Below, in pieces: positions 6,053-8,150 of a stretch of DNA of 8,150 nt (position 1 is its first letter; each line of letters begins with the position of its first letter). The position numbers and the translations under genes were made by a program. Under the pieces are notes generated by a model. That model saw only the letters and a list, made by a program, of their open reading frames with translations. It was not told where the DNA came from and ran no database searches. Source of the stretch: an uncultured Clostridia bacterium (lineage in GTDB: Bacteria; Bacillota; Clostridia; UMGS1883); assembly GCA_947630525.1 (NCBI GenBank), contig CANRHW010000067.1, forward strand, positions 1-8,150, read 5' to 3'.

Positions 6053-6082
6053 GGCGGCGTCAAAAGATGCGGCCATTTTTTT
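6053..6082 (+). terminator. Second terminator-like hairpin before the sigma-factor operon
   Basis: GGC-g-GCGTC (6053-6061) can pair with GATGC-g-GCC (6066-6074) around an AAAA loop, with one G-G mismatch and one G-U wobble, followed by A and T7 (6076-6082). The long T run makes it a better terminator shape than its stem alone would suggest. Confidence 0.5.
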
Positions 6083-6124
6083 AACATTGGAATAGGTTTT
6101 TCCATTTTCAAGCGAATTAATATA

Positions 6125-6138
6125 TGAAAACGTTTTCA
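6125..6138. promoter_or_regulatory. cre-like operator (CcpA/LacI-family type palindrome)
   Basis: TGAAAACGTTTTCA is a perfect 14-bp palindrome with a central CG and matches the cre consensus TGAAARCGYTTTCA at every position. It lies 16 bp before the preferred start of the sigma-factor gene and just after a TAATAT box (6118-6123) that could be a -10, a position where a bound repressor would block initiation. Binding is inferred from sequence only. Confidence 0.55.
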
Positions 6139-6153
6139 AAGCAGGTGATAAGC

Positions 6154-6675
6154 TTGTGTAAGGATCAAGAATTGGCGGCGAGGGTCGCAAAGGGCGACGA
6201 AAAAGCCTTCTGCCAGCTCATAGAAAATTACGGCGGCCTGATAAAAGCTATCTCGGACTACCATCTGAAGTACACAATGTACGCCGAAGACTGTGTGAAC
6301 GACTGCCTCTTTGCCATTTGGAAAAACATCGGGCGCTGGGACAGTAATAAAAACACTCTGAAAAACTGGATAGCCGCGGTTTGCAAATACAAATGCATCG
6401 ACTATCTGCGCCGCCACTACAGGGATGGCTGCCTGCGCAGTCTCACCGAAGCGCCGGTCGAAAATGACGCCATGGACATAAAAGAACTGGCGGAGGAGCT
6501 GCTCGACGGTCTGAGCCCCTCCGACCGCAAACTTTTTTACGATCACTATATATGCGGCGAAGCCGTGGTCGATCTGGCCGCCCGCTATGGCGACCGTGCC
6601 GACCGGCTATATAACCGGCTCTCCGTAGGCCGAAAAAAATTGCGCAATTTATTTAAGGAGCGTGGCGATCTATGA
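6154..6675 (+). CDS. Sigma-70-family (ECF-like) RNA polymerase sigma factor
   Basis: This 173-residue protein has the two-domain layout of a small alternative sigma factor that directs RNA polymerase to a limited gene set. Region 2 spans about 17-90 (YAEDCVNDCLFAIWKNIGRW, then VCKYKCIDYLRRHYR) and region 4 about 112-167 (GLSPSDRKLFYDHYICGEAVVDLAARYG, then RLSVGRKKLRNLF, the recognition helix). I chose TTG 6154 because AGGTGA (6143-6148) lies upstream; ATG 6124 would add ten residues but has no ribosome site, and the cre-like palindrome would fall inside it. The stop overlaps the start of the membrane-bound anti-sigma gene (ATGA), a classic sigma/anti-sigma pair. It is unusually rich in cysteine (eight), including C47-x3-C51 and C77-x3-C81 on region 2 helices. 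The exact ECF group and regulon are unknown. Confidence 0.9.
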   Translation: MCKDQELAARVAKGDEKAFCQLIENYGGLIKAISDYHLKYTMYAEDCVNDCLFAIWKNIGRWDSNKNTLKNWIAAVCKYKCIDYLRRHYRDGCLRSLTEAPVENDAMDIKELAEELLDGLSPSDRKLFYDHYICGEAVVDLAARYGDRADRLYNRLSVGRKKLRNLFKERGDL

Positions 6676-7556
6676 AAAACGCATACGATTACCTAAACGA
6701 CACAAAGCTCGACCTCTCGATGTACGACGGGGCCGAGCTGAGCGAAAAGGAGTTAAAATCAATGAAAGAAAAATTTTTCAAGAAAAAAAGACCGCTGTGG
6801 CAAAAGGCGGTCGCCCTGGCCGCCTGCGCGGCGATGGTGGCGGCCTTTACTCAGACGGCCTTTGCCAAGGAGCTTTGGTACAAGCTCGTTTTAAAGGTCT
6901 CGACCGGCAGGAACTCTTTTTATTCCTATGAGGTCAACGAGGACGAGGCGCCCGCGCTGATTTTTGACGCGGAGGGAAATCCCATCTCCAACGACGCCGA
7001 ATTTGACGAAAATATGACCTACTACGACGCCGACGGTAACGTGATAACCGACATGGAGGCCTATCTTCGGGAAAAAGTAGAAGAACTGTTCCCCGGCGAG
7101 GGTTCAAAGATCAGGGTTACGCTGACTCACCGGCCCGACACGGATGAGCTAACCTTCCTCGAGGGCGAAGGCTATACCGTTGTGCGCGGCGACGACGCCC
7201 TGGATAAGGCGGCCAAGGACATGATGTTCGATCCCATTACGCCCGAAAAGCTGCCCGAGGGATATTCCCTTGCGGGGGCGGCTTACTTCCCCACAAGCGG
7301 AAAGTATCTGACGCTTGTTTACGCCAATGACGAGGGCAGGGAGCTGGTAGTGTTCGAGCGGTATCTTGACGATGAAACGGCCTTCGCCTCCGGGACGGAC
7401 GGCGTCGTTGAGGAGACCGAAATCAACGGCCACGTTGCCGCCCTGTCAAACGGCACGACTCTCGACTGGGAGGACGGCGATGTTGCCATAGGTCTGCACA
7501 CCAACGGCAATCTTGAAAGAGACCAGATAATGGAGATGGCTGAAAGCTTCAAATAA
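6672..7556 (+). CDS. Membrane-anchored anti-sigma factor-like protein with DUF4367-like C-terminal domain
   Basis: This 294-residue protein has a charged cytoplasmic N-terminus (1-42, ending in a KKKR cluster), one membrane segment (about 43-65) and a large acidic domain outside the cell. It overlaps the sigma gene by 4 nt, with AAGGAG 11 nt before its ATG, and is therefore probably the partner that holds the sigma factor inactive at the membrane until an outside signal. The C-terminal ~110 residues (LPEGYSLAGAAYFP, later NGHVAALSNGTTLDW and a final helix) resemble DUF4367, a domain often found in such proteins in Clostridia. No zinc-binding HxxxCxxC motif is seen, so it is not a ZAS-type anti-sigma. 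A related motif occurs twice, FDAEGNPIS (98-106) and YDADGNVIT (118-126). AFA at 63-65 could be read as a signal peptidase site, but I favour an anchor. The signal it senses is unknown. Confidence 0.75.
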   Translation: MKNAYDYLNDTKLDLSMYDGAELSEKELKSMKEKFFKKKRPLWQKAVALAACAAMVAAFTQTAFAKELWYKLVLKVSTGRNSFYSYEVNEDEAPALIFDAEGNPISNDAEFDENMTYYDADGNVITDMEAYLREKVEELFPGEGSKIRVTLTHRPDTDELTFLEGEGYTVVRGDDALDKAAKDMMFDPITPEKLPEGYSLAGAAYFPTSGKYLTLVYANDEGRELVVFERYLDDETAFASGTDGVVEETEINGHVAALSNGTTLDWEDGDVAIGLHTNGNLERDQIMEMAESFK

Positions 7557-7557
7557 C

Positions 7558-8150
7558 ATGACGGATGACAACTTAACGGTTAACGAGGGCAAGGAGGAGC
7601 TGCGCACCGTCCGGGGCGTGACCTATGGCCGATATGCTGTGCGTATGCCCGTGGCGGTCAGCGGCGACGACCCGGCGGCTATGGCCGAAAAGTGGGTTCT
7701 CCCCCACCTTGAGCCCGGCGACACGGTGTTTTTTTCCGAAAAAATGATTGCCTGCACCCAGGGCCGGGCCATACCCGTGGCGGAAATCAAGCCCCGGCGG
7801 CTGGCGGTGTTCCTCAGCTCAAAGGTGTACAAAAACCCCGGCGGCATAGGGCTCGCCATGCCGGAAACAATGGAAATGGCTCTGCGGGAATGCGGCGCGG
7901 CGCGGATACTTTTTGCGGCGGCCTGTCACTGCGTAGGGCGGCTGTTCGGCAGGCGGGGCTGGTTTTACATTGTGGCTGGCCGCAAGGCCGCGTCGATAGA
8001 CGGGCCCTGTCATTACACGATACCGCCCTACAACAGATGCGTGGTTCTGGGCCCTGAAAGGCCGGACGAAACAGCGAAAGAAATTTCCGCCGTTCTGGAC
8101 GGGGCGAGGGTGCTAATAGTTGACATAAACGACCTGGGCGGCGAGATACT
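7558..8150 (+). CDS. Coenzyme F420-0:L-glutamate ligase-like protein (CofE-like), 3' end outside window
   Basis: The frame opens at ATG 7558, one base after the anti-sigma stop, and runs open to the window end, giving about 197 residues. Typical family blocks are visible: EPGDTVFFSEKMIACTQGRAIP (from about 58), KNPGGIGLAMPETMEMAL (about 93-110), IDGPCHYTIPPYNRCVVLGP (about 148-167) and VDINDLGGEI (187-196). The family (F420_ligase, PF01996) adds gamma-linked glutamate to F420-0 with GTP in archaea and actinobacteria; many gut Clostridia carry related proteins with no known F420 pathway, so the substrate here is uncertain. No ribosome site precedes ATG 7558. AAGGAGG occurs at 7591-7597, but the nearest in-frame GTG (7618) is too far from it, so I kept the upstream ATG, with translation probably coupled to the preceding gene. 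It is likely in the sigma/anti-sigma operon. Confidence 0.82.
   Translation, partial: MTDDNLTVNEGKEELRTVRGVTYGRYAVRMPVAVSGDDPAAMAEKWVLPHLEPGDTVFFSEKMIACTQGRAIPVAEIKPRRLAVFLSSKVYKNPGGIGLAMPETMEMALRECGAARILFAAACHCVGRLFGRRGWFYIVAGRKAASIDGPCHYTIPPYNRCVVLGPERPDETAKEISAVLDGARVLIVDINDLGGEI

Noticed and set aside
6089..6117. ECF-type autoregulated promoter (GGAAT ... CGAAT) upstream of the sigma gene
   Set aside because: The gap between the two boxes is about 19 bp, longer than the usual 16-17, and CGAAT is a poor -10.
7026..7062. EF-hand-like calcium site DADGNVITDMEA in the anti-sigma protein
   Set aside because: The glycine, hydrophobic and final acidic positions do not fit the EF-hand loop; a turn in a beta-hairpin is more likely.
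1..8150. CRISPR array, insertion sequence, prophage or defence system
   Set aside because: No regularly spaced direct repeats, transposase, integrase, or defence-type genes are seen; the genes are ordinary chromosomal ones.

Overview
The window looks like chromosomal DNA from an anaerobic, spore-forming Clostridia bacterium of moderate GC content, perhaps an Oscillospirales/Ruminococcaceae-type gut organism. The grounds are pyruvate:ferredoxin oxidoreductase, a YunB-type sporulation protein, a stand-alone HPr carrying both His15 and Ser46, a DUF1385/prmC operon, and strong AGGAGG-like ribosome sites. The family-level guess is inference. No mobile element, rRNA, tRNA or CRISPR array is visible.

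Layout. 1-809 (+) is the 3' end of the pyruvate:ferredoxin oxidoreductase gene. It ends at a perfect, apparently bidirectional terminator (825-856) shared with a convergent minus-strand operon. Read from its promoter near 3185-3213, that operon is a DUF1385 membrane protein (YqhQ-like), prmC (release-factor glutamine methyltransferase) and a PAP2-family lipid phosphatase. Its two junctions are 7-nt overlaps. Divergent from it at 3278 (+) is a YunB-like sporulation gene. An AT-rich gap follows, with a good housekeeping promoter for the HPr gene (4119-4382), which ends in a GCAA-capped terminator hairpin.

The most unusual stretch is 4430-4592, the leader of mgtE (Mg2+ transporter/channel, 4593-5969). 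It holds a 21-codon reading frame with an excellent ribosome site and internal hairpins inside that frame. A further hairpin pairs directly with the mgtE Shine-Dalgarno sequence. It does not resemble the M-box riboswitch and may be a leader-peptide or structured-RNA control element.

Downstream of mgtE are three hairpins in about 100 bp, two of them terminator-like. Then comes a 14-bp palindrome that matches the CcpA cre consensus exactly. It lies just upstream of a probable three-gene operon: a Cys-rich sigma-70-family factor, its membrane-anchored anti-sigma protein (4-nt overlap), and, one base later, the start of a gene for a coenzyme F420-0:gamma-glutamyl ligase-like protein that runs off the window.

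Possible links: HPr phosphorylated at Ser46 is the known corepressor of CcpA, so the cre-like site may tie the sigma operon to carbon status. The other genes (central pyruvate metabolism, translation termination, envelope lipid recycling, Mg2+ uptake, sporulation) are housekeeping neighbours and do not form one pathway.
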